Positions 1-11,419 are shown, counted from the stretch's first letter. The stretch is DNA of 64,000 nucleotides from Atriophallophorus winterbourni (GCA_013407085.1 JACCGJ010005463.1:1-64000); one strand, 5' to 3'. Notes: generated by a model from the letters alone, not told the origin. Numbers and translations are program-made.

Positions 1-552
1 GTGTAAAATTCCTTCGTATTTTTCTATTTAAACAAATTGATTTTTTCTTAATTCTTCACGGTTTTACCTATTTGTGTATACATTTTGATACTGTTCGATC
101 CACTTGTACACATTTTTTGTTTTGTTGAACTAATTGATTTTGCTTGGCTGCCATTAAATTCCACATATTTTTGCACGTGGTATTTGGGCTCATTTTATTG
201 TTTCAATTTGGACACCAATTTGTGTGTCATTTGTTGTTTGATACGGAAATTTGGACGACAACATTGGTAAATTAACTATTTTCTAGTTTTCATGCGTCAG
301 GTCGTCATTTTCATTGAATCTATTATTGCTGGAGTTTTGACTCCATTGTACCGGTGCGTTCCGATATAATTGAGGTTTGTATACCATTATTATTGTAACT
401 GTCAATAATTACAGTACCGTAGTAAACCCAAATCGTGGTTCTGAATTTGTCGAACTAGGGACGGGGGATCTACGCGTTAACTAACGACATTGGTCGTAAC
501 ACAAGCCAAAACCCAAGTATCCTCTAAACACAGCGGTACCCCCATCTCCTGA
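1..552. other. AT-rich sequence upstream of A0, no gene seen
   Basis: No convincing coding sequence. The ORF2 frame of the CR1-like element to the right opens at 553, after a TGA at 550-552. ORF1 of that element is not recognisable here, so this is either flank or a decayed 5' part. A weak hairpin (ACGAC-ATTG-GTCGT) lies at about 484-497, without a slippery heptamer. Confidence 0.5.
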
Positions 553-3422
553 CGTATCTGCACCATTATCGAAAAACCTCCAACAGCCGACTACTTCAGA
601 GTCGGCACAATAATTTCCCACGATGCGGATCCCTGTCTTTCAAGAGAAAGTCTGAATTGTTTATACACAAACGCTCAAGGTCTCATCAGCAAACTCCCAG
701 AATTGCTTACTCGGCATGCTTCTCACCCCTTTGATCTCATTGCTATTACGGAGACTTGGTTGTCGGATTCTGTTACATGCGCGGAAATTTCACTCACTGG
801 AATGTCAGTCATTCGTAACGATCGTCCAACCAAAGGCGGCGGGGTTCTCTTATATTTTGCATCCTCATTTATTTGTCAACCTCTATCTCCTCACTGCTTA
901 CCTCTTGTAGACTCACTTCGGTGTCGTATTCATCTCAAAAAGCAGGATTATGTTCTTTTGGGTGTCGTTTACCGCCCTCCGCAAAACGATCCTGATGCTG
1001 ATAGGAAACTTATTGAGTCCATGTGACATGCTTCATCTTTAAAATACAGTCATGTATTACTGATGGGAGACTTTAATTCGCCTAGTTTATCAACAATACA
1101 TGCAAGTGATTTCTTTGCAACGGAACTTGATGGACTTATATCAACCCACCCGCTATATAACCATGTGCGCGAACCTACAAGATTCCATGGAGGAGATGTA
1201 CCTTCTCTCCTGGATTTGCTGCTAACCAATGAAGAGCTGATGATTGAAGAAACACACATTGAACCACCGCTTGGGAAAAGTGATCATGTAGTCCAAACGT
1301 TCTGTTACACTTGTTATGCGAGCTATCCAGTTCAAACGTCTGTTAAAACCAAGACTGTAACAAATTATAATACTTTTCGAGACATCATGTCAGCTAACAC
1401 TTTTGATTTTTTGCTTAATGACACTCCTACAGCGACTTGGACTGAATTTGTAACAAGATGGCACTTGCTTCTGAGCCATTCTTCTGTGGCTAAGACAATT
1501 CCCTTGAAATCGAAACCTCACAATTCTTTCGTACGCAGTAGAACACGCAAATGGATGTGTTATAGAAACGCTGCATGGAATCGCTTCAAAGTGAGTCAAT
1601 TGCTATCCAATTGGGAGTGCTACCGGCATTTTCGTAATTATTGTACTACACTGGTACGCCAAGACAAGCTGCACCACCAGACTTTCCTTGCAAACCGGTT
1701 TGCGTGTAACCCAAAGTCACTATATAAGTATGTCAACGAGCAGCAACAGGTTCGCTATGGTATCCCGCCACTACAAACTGATGAAGGTCCGACCACAAGT
1801 ATGAAGGAGGCCGCAAATGCCTTGAGAGCGCATTTCATGCCAATCTTCCGCAATTCGACAAAAGAGTTACCGCTATTTTTGCAGCCTGATCCCCCCTTCC
1901 ATATTTCATCGGTTACATTTACTGCTGCCCGAGTAAAAAAGCAGATATTGCTGCTTCGTGCAAATTCTTCTGCAGGAATCGATCAAATCACGCCAAAGGC
2001 GGTACAAGCAGTCGCTGATGCCATTTCTGAACCTCTTGCGTTGTATTTTCAGTGCTTATTAGACACGGTTGCAGTGCCAGACGGTTGGAAGGAAGGAATA
2101 ATAACTCCAATATTCAAAGGAGGTAACCGCAGTGATGCAGGGAATTATCGGCCAGTTACATTAACTCCGGTGCTGTCCAAAATTATGGAGTCGATCATTG
2201 CAGAAGATATAATGAGCGCATTCGAATTCTCGGGTCTGATCACTAGTGAGCAGCATGGATTTCGCCGTGGTCATTCATGCACTTCAAATGTACTCCTAGC
2301 TAGAGACAGTTGGACCAGATCAGTCAACCATGGATACGGAGTGGACGTTATCTACCTTGATTTTTCTAAGGCTTTTGACAGAGTTCACCACGCGGTACTT
2401 AATCATAAGCTACGTACTCTTGGAATTGGCCCTCCACTCTTGACATGGATAGCTGCATTTCTGTCCTCCAGGACTCTTCGTGTGCGGGTGCGTGAGACGC
2501 TTTCCGAGACATTCCCTACTGAATGTGGAGTACCCCAAGGATCGGTTCTTGGACCAAGACTTTTTCTTTTATTCGTCAATGACATCGGCAAACAAGTGAC
2601 ATCCCCATTTCTAATGTTTGCTGATGACATCAAAATATGGCGCGAGCTTTCTTACCCAAACGCTATTAGCGAGTTGCAGTCTGATTTAAATTCCCTTCAC
2701 GCCTGGTCGGTAGCGAACCATTTACCGTTCAATGCTGAAAAATGTCATGTACTTCGCATCCGAAAAGAGGGTAACCCCATTTATACCCTGGGTGATGTCC
2801 AGCTCCTCGCTAGTCGACAAGAGAGAGACCTTGGTGTGTTGGTTCAGAACGACCTCGGATGTTCGGCTCAATGTATCAAGGCATCACGTGTGGCGAATCG
2901 AAACGTTGGTCTACTGAAGCGAGCTCTCGGTCGGTTTGACATACGCTTCTTTCCAGCCCTCTTAAATTCGTACGTTCGCCCTCATTTGGAGTATGCGGTT
3001 TCCGTCTGGCATCCGTGGCTGAAGCGTGACGAACTTGTACTTGAGCGGCCTCAACGCCATGCCACGAGACTGGTAAAGAGGCTCGAGTGTTATACTTACG
3101 AAGATCGTCTCACTGCACTAAACCTATTTTCATCCAAGTACCGTCGAATCCGTGGCGACTTGATACTGGCGTACAGGATACTCACTGAAGAATGCCATCC
3201 CTGTAAAGAACTGCTTGTGCTTGCTACCGGCAATCGTACGCGTGGCCATCATTTAAAAATTGCCCATCAACAAAGCAGGTTGGACTGTCGTAAACACTTT
3301 TTGGCCGTTCGTGTTGCACAAACCTGGAACAATCTACCACTTTTGTTGTGTCTGCCCCTTCCCTTTCTATTTTTAAAGACCGTTTAGATATGCACTTGTT
3401 TCATTTGCTTCATAACGTTTGA
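553..3422 (+). pseudogene. CR1-like LINE ORF2 (element A0): APE endonuclease and reverse transcriptase
   Basis: ORF2 of a CR1-clade LINE, the enzyme that nicks the target and reverse-transcribes the element RNA. Visible blocks in order: YTNAQG at 664, ITETWLS near 740, GGGVLLYF, MGDFN at 1063, SDHV at 1279-1290 (endonuclease), the linker RTRKW, then RT motifs including YRPVTLTPV, LDFSKAFDRVHH, GVPQGSVLGP near 2526 and the catalytic FADD at 2617-2628. The frame has one in-frame TGA at 1024-1026. Near 3343 the C-terminus changes frame, and the family-typical ending (FKDRLDMHLFHLLHNV) finishes at 3422 in another frame. Otherwise it is remarkably open (774 codons). It resembles family A in protein but is clearly diverged from it. 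Confidence 0.85.
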
Positions 3423-3702
3423 AAAGCTATAACTTTCTATACTCTATGATACTGCACTTTTTCCGATTTTCAGCGCACAAACTGCTTTCAACTGGAAGTA
3501 TCAACCAAAGTTTTGTGGTGCTCGCATCCCCATCCCTTACAGTATCAACGTTTTTCTTCATTCGGACCTTAATTTTAACCCTGAACTTTCGAATCCATGT
3601 GTACAACATCCTGTGGTTTTCTTTTAAGCTTGTCGCTTGTTTTTACCACAATATACTATCGACCATTGACTATTGACTAAACTGGTAATTAAAGTTCTCT
3701 CG
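3423..3702 (+). repeat. A0 3' UTR and short tandem tail
   Basis: Non-coding 3' end of A0. It closes with two copies of ATTGACT at 3665-3678, the kind of short tandem 3' tail that CR1-clade LINEs carry in place of poly(A). Family A copy 1 begins about 25 bases later, so the two elements are in tandem. Confidence 0.6.
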
Positions 3703-3785
3703 CGCGCGATGCGAATTCTTCACGCACGTCTGCTGTTAGAGATTTATTTTGCATCTTCCTTGACTTACAATATTCTTCTCACGAA

Positions 3786-5107
3786 ATGAGTCGCGTTGAT
3801 AAGATAAACGAACGCAACAACTGCGCAAAATGTGCCGTGGATGTTCTAGACGATGTTCCTGCCCTCCAATGCGATCGCTGTGATTCTTGGCAGCATCTGA
3901 GATGCTCGAAGATTCCTAAATCGCTTTACGATTGTTTAACAACGCATAAAAATGAAGAAATATTATTTTTCTGTGTTGCGTGCCGAGCCCGCCATCGAAG
4001 AGACAAGCTGGCCGACAAACGCAGTAGTAAAGCGCCTAAATCTGCTATCATCGACACGCCAAACAATTTGCGACCAACCGAAGACACACATCAGAACACT
4101 ACTTACGCGGAGATAGCAACCAATGCGTCCTCACCAGCCGCGGAGCCATACTGCGCGATTGTCACCAGACTTCAACGCCTGGAATCCCTACTAGATGTGA
4201 GAACCCAGCCTGCGTGCAGAAATCCTCAAGGTGATCAGATAACGCCAACTGCATCTCGATCATCGAAACCTCACACTGCTTCTCAACGCCGAAACCGTCT
4301 AACACCGATAAACTGCCTGTAGTTCAAAAGGCCACTCAACGCAGCTCGCAATGCCAGACCATTGTATGCACGAATGTGTCTGAAAGCTCCTCGCCGTGCT
4401 TCCAAACACGCAGGAAAGACGATGTGCAACAGTGGAATGCCATCTGCGAAAAATTGCAACTTGAAGTGACGGCGGTTTCCTTGGTACGTCTTTCCAGACG
4501 CCCGAACTCGCTTCACGCGGATGCACCACGTCTACTACGAATCACCCTCGAGTCTACTGCGAAGGTAGAAAAAGTCTTGCTCTCGGCCCACCTTCTCCGG
4601 AATACGAATTCGTCTATCCGCATTTTTCCTGACGTTCCATGGTCTCAAAGACAGATGCAAAAGCAGGCTGGTTACGATTGGAAATCGGAGAATGATAAAC
4701 GCAGCATCTTTATTCACGGTGTTCCTGAACTGAACAATGAGGACTTAGCTAAGAACACTCTACACGACTGCTCTAAATGGTGCTATATCCAAGAGCTTAG
4801 CAAAATCAAAGGAACTATGACGACTGCCGTGAAACGCCTTATCAAGTCCCCCAGTTACAAGGGCAATGCTCCGCGCATTCTAAAAATTACATTCCACTCA
4901 GAGGATATGGGAAGTACCGCTTTGTGGTTGCGGTATGATAACAAGCGCTTTGCACCCACGGAGGTTCCACTTCGCTCCGCAGTCGACAAGCCACAGCCTC
5001 GTCTACAATCACCAGTCGCTTCGAATGAAGACCAATCTGCTAGCGAATTACACACGACTGTTTCAAAAAACTCCCAGGAACCGGCTTCATCGGGGCCGGT
5101 GGAATAA
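3786..5107 (+). pseudogene. CR1-like ORF1, PHD finger and tandem C-terminal modules (family A copy 1)
   Basis: Starts at ATG 3786 (MSRVDKINER). The PHD-type zinc finger is CAKC, CDRC, HLRC, CVAC at about residues 18-75. The second half has two similar modules: one from QQWNAICEKLQ to FPDVPW, and one from CSKWCYIQ to the end. This arrangement suggests RNA or protein binding in the LINE ribonucleoprotein. Relative to copy 3, a 13-base deletion near 4291 shifts the frame. The first part then stops at 4322 and the rest continues in another frame to TAA 5105-5107. The -1 signal near the end is listed separately. Confidence 0.8.
5065..5100 (+). promoter_or_regulatory. Candidate -1 ribosomal frameshift signal, family A copy 1
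   Basis: A AAA AAC lies at 5065-5071 in the ORF1 frame (TCA AAA AAC). An 8-nt spacer follows, then a 6-bp stem ACCGGC/GCCGGT (5080-5085 and 5095-5100) with a 9-nt loop. The ORF1 stop TAA follows at 5105. The -1 frame is open from the heptamer into the ORF2 endonuclease. Function is inferred from this layout and its recurrence in three other elements. Confidence 0.7.
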
Positions 5108-5349
5108 GTGCACCTTCAAATCGCACACTGTACACACTGCAATCGCGCAGCCTTTCATGCTGGTACACAAATGCTGCTGGTTTTATGAGCAAACTCCCGG
5201 AGCTCCGTTACCGCCACTCCCTTTGTGCATGGGACCTAAGAGCCGTCACTGAGAATTGGTTATCGAGCGCAGTTCTTAATGCGGAACTCACCCTCTCCAA
5301 TATGTCTCCACTTCGTCGGGATCGTGCAACAAGAGGAGGTGGTGTCCTG
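5072..5349 (+). pseudogene. CR1-like ORF2 N-terminal fragment (family A copy 1)
   Basis: The -1 frame relative to ORF1 stays open across the ORF1 stop and reaches YTNAAGFMSKLPE (from about 5164), then VTENWLSS and TRGGGV. These are the first endonuclease blocks. The first ATG in this frame (5185) comes after the YTNAA block, so an internal AUG start would lose part of the enzyme. The copy ends at 5349 at the inverted junction. Confidence 0.75.
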
Positions 5350-7420
5350 CAGCGTCCAAGATTTTACATCATCAGCGAAGAGGAGGAACGGGGATCAAGT
5401 TTCTTCTCCGATATCTTCATGAGATTATGAATCTGGACCAAGCAACCGAAACCTTGCGGCAAACCACAGTTGATTGGAAAGGGGGCTGAGTACAGTCGCG
5501 CAAACGAACACAGAGAGAGCGATCGCATCGAATATTTTCATCCATGATACCAGGGATGATCCAACGCCGTAGGAAGCGAGTTTAAGGAGAAGGATGTCGT
5601 GATGCACACGGTCGAATGCCTTGGAGAAATCTAAAAATATAGCATCGACACCAGTGCCTTCGTCGACGGCTTTCGTCCATTCATCTCGTGCGAGAAGCAA
5701 ATTAGAGGTGCACGAACGTTTGGCCCGAAAACCGTGTTGCTGCTTGATTAAAATCCGATTCGTTTCGAAATGTGAGACAATGCGGTCAGAGACAATGCTC
5801 TCCATGACTTTAGCAATCACTAATAACAGCACGATGGGGCGATAATTTGCAGGATCAGACCGGCTGCCGCCTTTAAATATAGGGCTTACAACACCTTCCT
5901 TCCAGGCTTGTGGAATGGTAGCCGAGTTCAAACAACGTTGAAAGTAAGTCGCGAGTAAAGGAGATATATGTGCTGCGGCTACTTTCAGAATTTTGGGATG
6001 GATGCCGTCGAGTCCTGGCGAGGAGTACTGTCACAGACACAGAATTTTCTGATGAACTGCCTCAGGGGTTAACTTTATTCTCGGCATCTCTTGCACGTCG
6101 TGCGAGGGAAAAGAAAAGTGGGTAAGTTTCGCGGGATATGTAGGGTTAAAAATAGGAGCGTATTGTTGCGACAGCACAGTTGCATCTTCCAAGGCGGTCG
6201 ATGTGAGGCCGTGTGCGCTGACTAGGGATGGAATTCCTAGTTTGACCACGCGTCTTTGGTTCACAAGGTGGAACAAGCTTTTTGGGTTCTCCATACACTT
6301 GTTGGATATATGCAATTCATATTGGGTCTTGTCTTGGCGGCTGAGGTATGTACAATAGTTTCGCAATGACCTGTAGTTTTCCCAGTCATTTTTGTTTCTT
6401 CCTGCCCGATAACATCGCCATGCCAGGTTTCGCTGTGCTATGGCTTTCTTCGTTCGGCTGCGAAGGAATGAGCCCGGTTTCTTATGATGAAAAGGCTTCT
6501 CGTGGCTGGCAGCGCGCAGCAAACGTGCCAGTGAGAGAGAAACGTGGTCCAAGCAACATCGATCTTGTCAGACATTATGAAGTCCCATGAATTAGCAGCA
6601 ACAAGTTCGTGGAACAATCCAATGTCGGTAATCCAACGAGTTTGTGGGCGGGTTTCATTAACGTGGTCCATGAATGTAACGAAAGTGAATGTCAAAACAA
6701 CATGGTCATTATGGCTTAGAGGAGGGGTAAAGGAAAGATTCTCATTCATTAACTCTTCATATGTGATGATAAAGTCCAGAATGGATGGTGCATTCATGTC
6801 CCGAAACCGAGTAGCTTCACGAACGTGGTTGTACAATGGATAGTCTGCCAGTAAGTCAGACAGTTCAGCGGCAAACGGTTAAGAAACAAGGTCTCCACAA
6901 AATCTAGGACAATTGAAGTCTCCCATTATTAGTATGTGGGAAAATCGTTTGTTAAAGCGGGCCGAAGTGAAGAGATAAGGAAGGAATCAAGCTGTGAATG
7001 CCTATTGGGTGGTCTATAAACAACCGCAATCAGGAGAAGACTGTATTGTCTGAGTGATATTTGGCACCATAAAACATCAGTCACATAACGAAGGGTCGCT
7101 TAATGGTTCGCAACGAAGTGATTCATGATAATAGAGCAGGACACCACCTCCTCTTGTTGTACGATCCCGACGAAGTAGAGACATATTGGGGAGGGTGAGT
7201 TCCGCATTAAGAACTGCGCTCGATAACCAAGTCTCAGTGACGGCTCGTTGGTCCCATGCACAAAATGAGTGGCGGTAACGGAACTCCGGGAGTTTGCTCA
7301 TAAAACCAGCAGCATTTGTGTACCAGCATGAAAGGCTGCGCGATTGCATTGTGTACAGTGTGCGATTTGAAGGTGCACGTATTCCACTGGCCCCGATACA
7401 GCCGGTTCCTGGGAGTTTTT
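5350..7420 (-). pseudogene. CR1-like ORF2 fragment (family A copy 2)
   Basis: Endonuclease blocks: YTNAAGFMSKLPE near 7320, VTETWLSS, TRGGGVLLYY, MGDFN near 6920, LYNHVREATRF at 6836. The linker RSRTKKAIAQRN follows, then RT blocks YRPIVLLLVIAKVME and LDFSKAFDRVHHDIL (5931 to about 5600). It reaches the FADD region at the junction. Breaks include a 2-base deletion near 7077, a frameshift near 6450-6540 and several stops. Confidence 0.75.
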
Positions 7421-8437
7421 TGAAACAGTCGTGTGCAATTCGCTAGGAGATTGGTCTTCATTCGAAGCGACTGGTGATTGTAGACGAGGCTGTGGTTTGT
7501 CGACTGCAGAGCAAAGTCGAACCTCCGTGGGTGCAAAGCGCTTGTTATCATATCGCAACCACAAAGCGGTACTTACCATATAATCTGAGTGGAATGTAAT
7601 TTTTAAAATGCGCGGAGCATTGCCCTTGTAACTGGGGGACTTGGGAAGGCGTTTCACGGCAGTCGTCATAGTTCCTTCGATTTTGCTAAGCTCTTGGATA
7701 TAGCACCATTTAGAGCAGTCGTGTAGAGTGTTCTTAGCTAAGTCCTCATTGTTCAGTTCAGGAACACCGTGAATAAAGATGCTGCGTTTATCATTCTCCG
7801 ATTCCCAATCGTAACCAGCCTGCTTTTGCATCTGTCTTTGAGACCATGGAACGTCAGGAAAAATGCGGATAGGCGAATTCGTATTCTGGAGAAGGTGGGC
7901 CGAGAGCAAGACTTCTTCTACCTTCGCAGTAGACTCGAGGGTGATTCGTAGTAGACGTGGTGCATCCGCGTGAAGCGAGTTTGGGCGTCTTAAAAGACGT
8001 ACCAAGGAAACCGCCGTTACTTCAAGTTGCAATTTTTCGCAGATGGCATTCCACTGTTGCACATCGTCTTTCCTGCGTGTTTGGAAGCACGGCGAGGAGC
8101 TTTCAGACACATTCGTGCATACAATAGGCTGGCATTGCGAGCTGCTTTGAGTGGCCTTTTGATCTACAGTCAGTTTATCGGTGTTAGTCGGTTTCGGCTT
8201 AATAGTTTGTCGTGGAGAAGCAGTATGAGGTTAAGATGATCGAGATGCAGTTGGCGTTATCTGATCACCTAGAGGATTTCTGCACGCAGGCTGGGTTCTC
8301 ACATCTAGTAGGGATTCCAGGTGTTGAAGTCTGGTGACAATCGCGCAGTATGGCTCCGCGGCTGGTGAGGACGCATTGGCTGCTATCTCCGCGTAAGTAG
8401 TGTTCTGATGTGTGTCTTCGGTTGGTCGCACATGGAC
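7298..8437 (-). pseudogene. CR1-like ORF1 fragment (family A copy 2)
   Basis: Begins in the middle of ORF1 (RPTEDTHQNT) and contains both C-terminal modules. One in-frame TAA near 8234 replaces a lysine codon. The normal ORF1 stop (GAA TAA in copies 1 and 3) reads GAA TAC here, so the frame runs on to 7298. The slippery run is intact at 7415-7421, but one base pair of the following stem is lost. Confidence 0.75.
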
Positions 8438-9034
8438 GTCAATGCTGGAATTAGAATTAGGAAATGGCCTTCTTCGTGGTGCAAGAGGAGTTCCATCGAT
8501 ATATCGGATTTTGGTGGCAACCATCGTTGAACTCGGGTTTGTGAACGTCCTAACCTCTGGCGCATTTTTTCTTTTTTATGTACAGCATTTTGTGTGATGC
8601 TTTTGAAGAAAGCAATTTTGGTGATTGAATGACATCGATAGGAACATCGACACATTCTCGCGTGTGTATTTCTTCCTTTAAAGACGTACCCGGATATTTG
8701 GCAGGCCGTGCTGTTTATCTGTGTGTATGCATGAAAGCACAAACCTGATCCAGGCGAAGTGTCCCACAGTCATAGACTGCACGTGGGCTAAGATACTGTC
8801 AGGTTGCTCAGGCCTAGATACACGTGAGAACGAAAATGCAAATAAAAGTGGTAACGAGACTTTAGTGTGTTTCCTCATGCAGCTCGCTACCGGAGGCACG
8901 GTGGTACCCTCACAGCGCAATGGTTCTGCACTGATAGTTTCGTTTACATTGACCGTTGAATAGAACACACATAAATCTCTTCAATACACGCATAAGGAAT
9001 TTCATCAATACCAATAATTAAAAGGGAAATTATG
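8438..9034. other. Flank of copy 2, no gene; contains a dispersed repeat
   Basis: The minus-strand ORF of copy 2 extends into this flank for about 29 codons (to 8524) with no recognisable homology. Apart from the dispersed repeat at 8722-8895, nothing is recognised. Confidence 0.5.
8722..8895 (+). repeat. Dispersed repeat P, copy 1
   Basis: Shares about 150 bases with the reverse complement of 56880-57054, and a core (GCACAAGCCTGATCCAGG, then CAGACTGCACGTG-like sequence) with 50395-50468. No ORF or tRNA-like promoter box is convincing. It may be a SINE or an end fragment of a larger element. Confidence 0.6.
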
Positions 9035-9905
9035 TCACGGCCGGGGCGGTTTTGGGGATAAGCTCCCAATTCCAAAATGAGCCAATGGCCTGCGTCTCAT
9101 ATAGCCTCTGACAACCAAGTCCACCTCCTGGCCTGCACGCGTGGTCCTGTGTGACCCGGCGGAACTGCTTCTACTGACAGGAGAAAGGGCGAAGGCGGCT
9201 GACTGGCGCCTCAAAACCAGCATGGAGCTCGTTAGTCCATGAAGGCGGCCCACCTAGGGGAAGGAAAACCCTTATCTCAAACCTCCACTGCCTTGTGGCT
9301 ACATGCATTCATGGAAAAGGCTTCAGGAGTCAACCTCGAGGTAAAATCCGGAGCCGGAGTCCCGTTAGGCAGTCCGAAGTTTATTTAACTTCGTCCTGCC
9401 AACTCCTGCGACGGCATCGTTGTCCAAACGTATCAGCCTAGCTGTTCCTTTGGTTCCAGTGGTGCCGTGGAGAGGGAGCAATTGCTGCATGTTCAACATC
9501 TAGTTCTCCATATTTATCTGCCCTGGCGTACATCACAACGCACCAATGGAGAGGACACTCCATTCCGGGTGCAACCTGCAAGGCAGCAAGGATTTTTCCT
9601 CAGGGTTCACTCCCGAAGCCTTTCCCGTAATCGGGTATGCCGCAAGGCGGCGGAGGTTCGGAATAAGGGTTTTTCTTCCCTTAGATGGACTGCCATCCCA
9701 GGCTGACGATCTCCATCTACCCGGAGCAAACCGGTTTTGAGGCGCCAGTCATCCGCCTTCGCCCCTTCTCCTGTCAGTGGAAGCAGTTCTTACACGTGCA
9801 GGCCAGGAGCTGGGCTTTGGTTGTCAGAGGCTGTTTGAGACGCAAGCCATATGGGAGCATTTTATAGACAGTGGGAGCTCATTCCCACTGTCGCCCCCGG
9901 CTGTG
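9035..9905. mobile_element. RTE/Rex3-like 5' region present twice, as an inverted pair
   Basis: 9035-9300 in forward orientation and 9640-9905 in reverse orientation are copies of the same 5' region. Shared landmarks are a gtgcaggccaggag block, a gttgtcagaggct block and the ccggctgtgac end. The same region lies in front of the endonuclease at 12791-13492 (minus) and forms one half of the 52-kb insert. The two arms flank about 340 bases, so the sequence can fold back on itself. The RT part starts right after the second arm. Confidence 0.7.
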
Positions 9906-10900
9906 ACAACCTTGGAACCAACAGATGGAAAGATGGGTAGAGCACTTCTCCTCCCTCTACTCTAGGGACAGTACAGTTCTACCGCATGCACTTGAAAATG
10001 TCGAACGGTTGCCGGCCATTGAATATCTAGATACCCCTCCTATGCTTGATGAGCCTAATAAGGCAATCGACTGCTTAGCGAATAAGAAGGCCCTGGTGAC
10101 GACGGAATTTCACCTGAGCTCATCAAATGCGGTAGAGCAGCATTATTACAGCCTCTTCACCATTTGCTTCTTCAGTGCTTGCTGGAGGGTGGTGTCCCAC
10201 AAGAGATGCGAGACACAAAGATCATCACGCTATTCAAGAATAAGGGTGACAGAGGCGACTGCAACAATTACAGAGGAATCTCCCTCCTGAATGTTGTAGG
10301 CAAATTGTTTGCTAAAGTCTTACAGATCCGGCTGCAAGTTTCAGCTGATAGAATTTACTCCGAATCTCAATGTGGCTTCCGCAAGGGAAGATGAACCGTT
10401 GACATGATCTTCTCCCTGAGACAACTTCAAGAAAAGTGTCAGGAACAGCGTATGCCATTATGAGCTGTTTTTATTGATTTAACGAAGGCATTCGACTACG
10501 TCAGCAGGAAGGGTCTTTTCAAAATGCTTGATCTGATAGGCTGCCCCCAAGGCTGCTGAGACTCATTATTTCGTTCCACGCAGGCATGAAAGGCTCAGTC
10601 CATTTTAACGGTTGCAGTTCAGAGGCATTTGACATTCGCCGAGGCGTCAAACAAGGGTGTGTTCTTGCTCCCACGCTGTTCGGCATTTTCTTTGCTCTGC
10701 TTCTGAAGCACGCTTTTAACACGAGAACAGAAGGCATTTACATACCCACGCGAAGTGATGGCAAGCTTTTCAACCTGAACCGGTTGAGATCACAAACCAA
10801 AGTACGGGATGTGATAATCCGTGACTTGTTGTTTGCCGCCGATGGAATTTTTGGAATTTTTTTAATAACAAGCCTCACCGGAAGGAATGAAACATTGAAG
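9906..10900 (+). pseudogene. RTE/Rex3-like reverse transcriptase fragment
   Basis: Blocks in order: RWVEHFSSLYSRDS at 9928, IEYLDTPP, TLFKNKGDRGDCNNYRG near 10230, NVVGKLFAKVLQ, SESQCGFRKGR (then a stop), DLTKAFDYVSRKGLF, GVKQGCVLAPTLFGIFF near 10650, and RDLLFAADGIF at about 10830, where FADD is expected. The third position of the catalytic box is altered (AADG), and the copy has frameshifts and stops. It ends before the thumb region. These motifs fit the Rex3/RTE group of LINEs. Confidence 0.8.
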
Positions 10901-11419
10901 GTCTTTTGTATGAAGTTGTGAATTTCGATGCATGCGACATATGGAAAACACAGTTGATGCGGTGACCAAAAAAACAACTTCCTTTCATGTTATGTTAGTT
11001 AATCTGGTAATACTTATGTTAGATACCTGAGATTGAATGCGTTGTTGAATACCGATTTCTCCAAATAACATTTTTAAATAAACAGATAATTAATGTTCGA
11101 TTCATATGATAATTCTTTAAGATGTTTCTCGTTTGATTAACAGTTGTAGATAACTTTATAATGTATAAAGGTAGCTCTTGATATTCAAGTTTTCCTCATT
11201 TGTTTTATTGATAATTTCCCGTGATTCTGCTAATTATTATTTATAAATTTCTTTATATATATCATCATCTAGTTTACTAATATCTGAATTTGAGAACGGA
11301 TTTTTGAATCTGGTTAAATGCTAGGCAACCCAATCATTCCGTTTTCAAAAGCGAAACTTCTCAATTTATTTATGAAACCTGGCTGACATTTTTCAACACA
11401 TTTTTATGAACAACAATTA
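10901..11419. other. AT-rich gap, no gene seen
   Basis: Low-complexity AT-rich sequence between two RTE/Rex3-like relics. No ORF or repeat is recognised. Confidence 0.5.

Larger units (their letters stand above)
3703..5349 (+). mobile_element. CR1-like family A, copy 1 (5' part, cut in the endonuclease)
   Basis: The left end was set by comparison with copy 3 at 45886: the two copies share sequence from about ten bases before GAATTCTTCACGCACG onward. The copy has the 5' UTR, ORF1 and the first third of the endonuclease. It stops abruptly at 5349 after the RGGGV block, where an inverted copy starts. No 3' end is present. Confidence 0.8.
5350..8437 (-). mobile_element. CR1-like family A, copy 2, inverted and truncated at both ends
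   Basis: On the minus strand this runs from the middle of ORF1 (8437) to the RT catalytic region (5350). Its 7145-8437 part is highly similar to copy 1 4078-5349, giving inverted arms of about 1.27 kb with about 1.8 kb between them. It lacks the PHD-coding 5' part and everything after the FADD region. Confidence 0.8.

Noticed and set aside
484..498. Hairpin ACGAC-ATTG-GTCGT as the frameshift stem of A0
   Set aside because: No slippery heptamer precedes it and ORF1 of A0 is not recognisable; the short stem may be chance.
5425..8110. Plus-strand ORFs over family A copy 2
   Set aside because: They are antisense shadows of the minus-strand ORF1 and ORF2.
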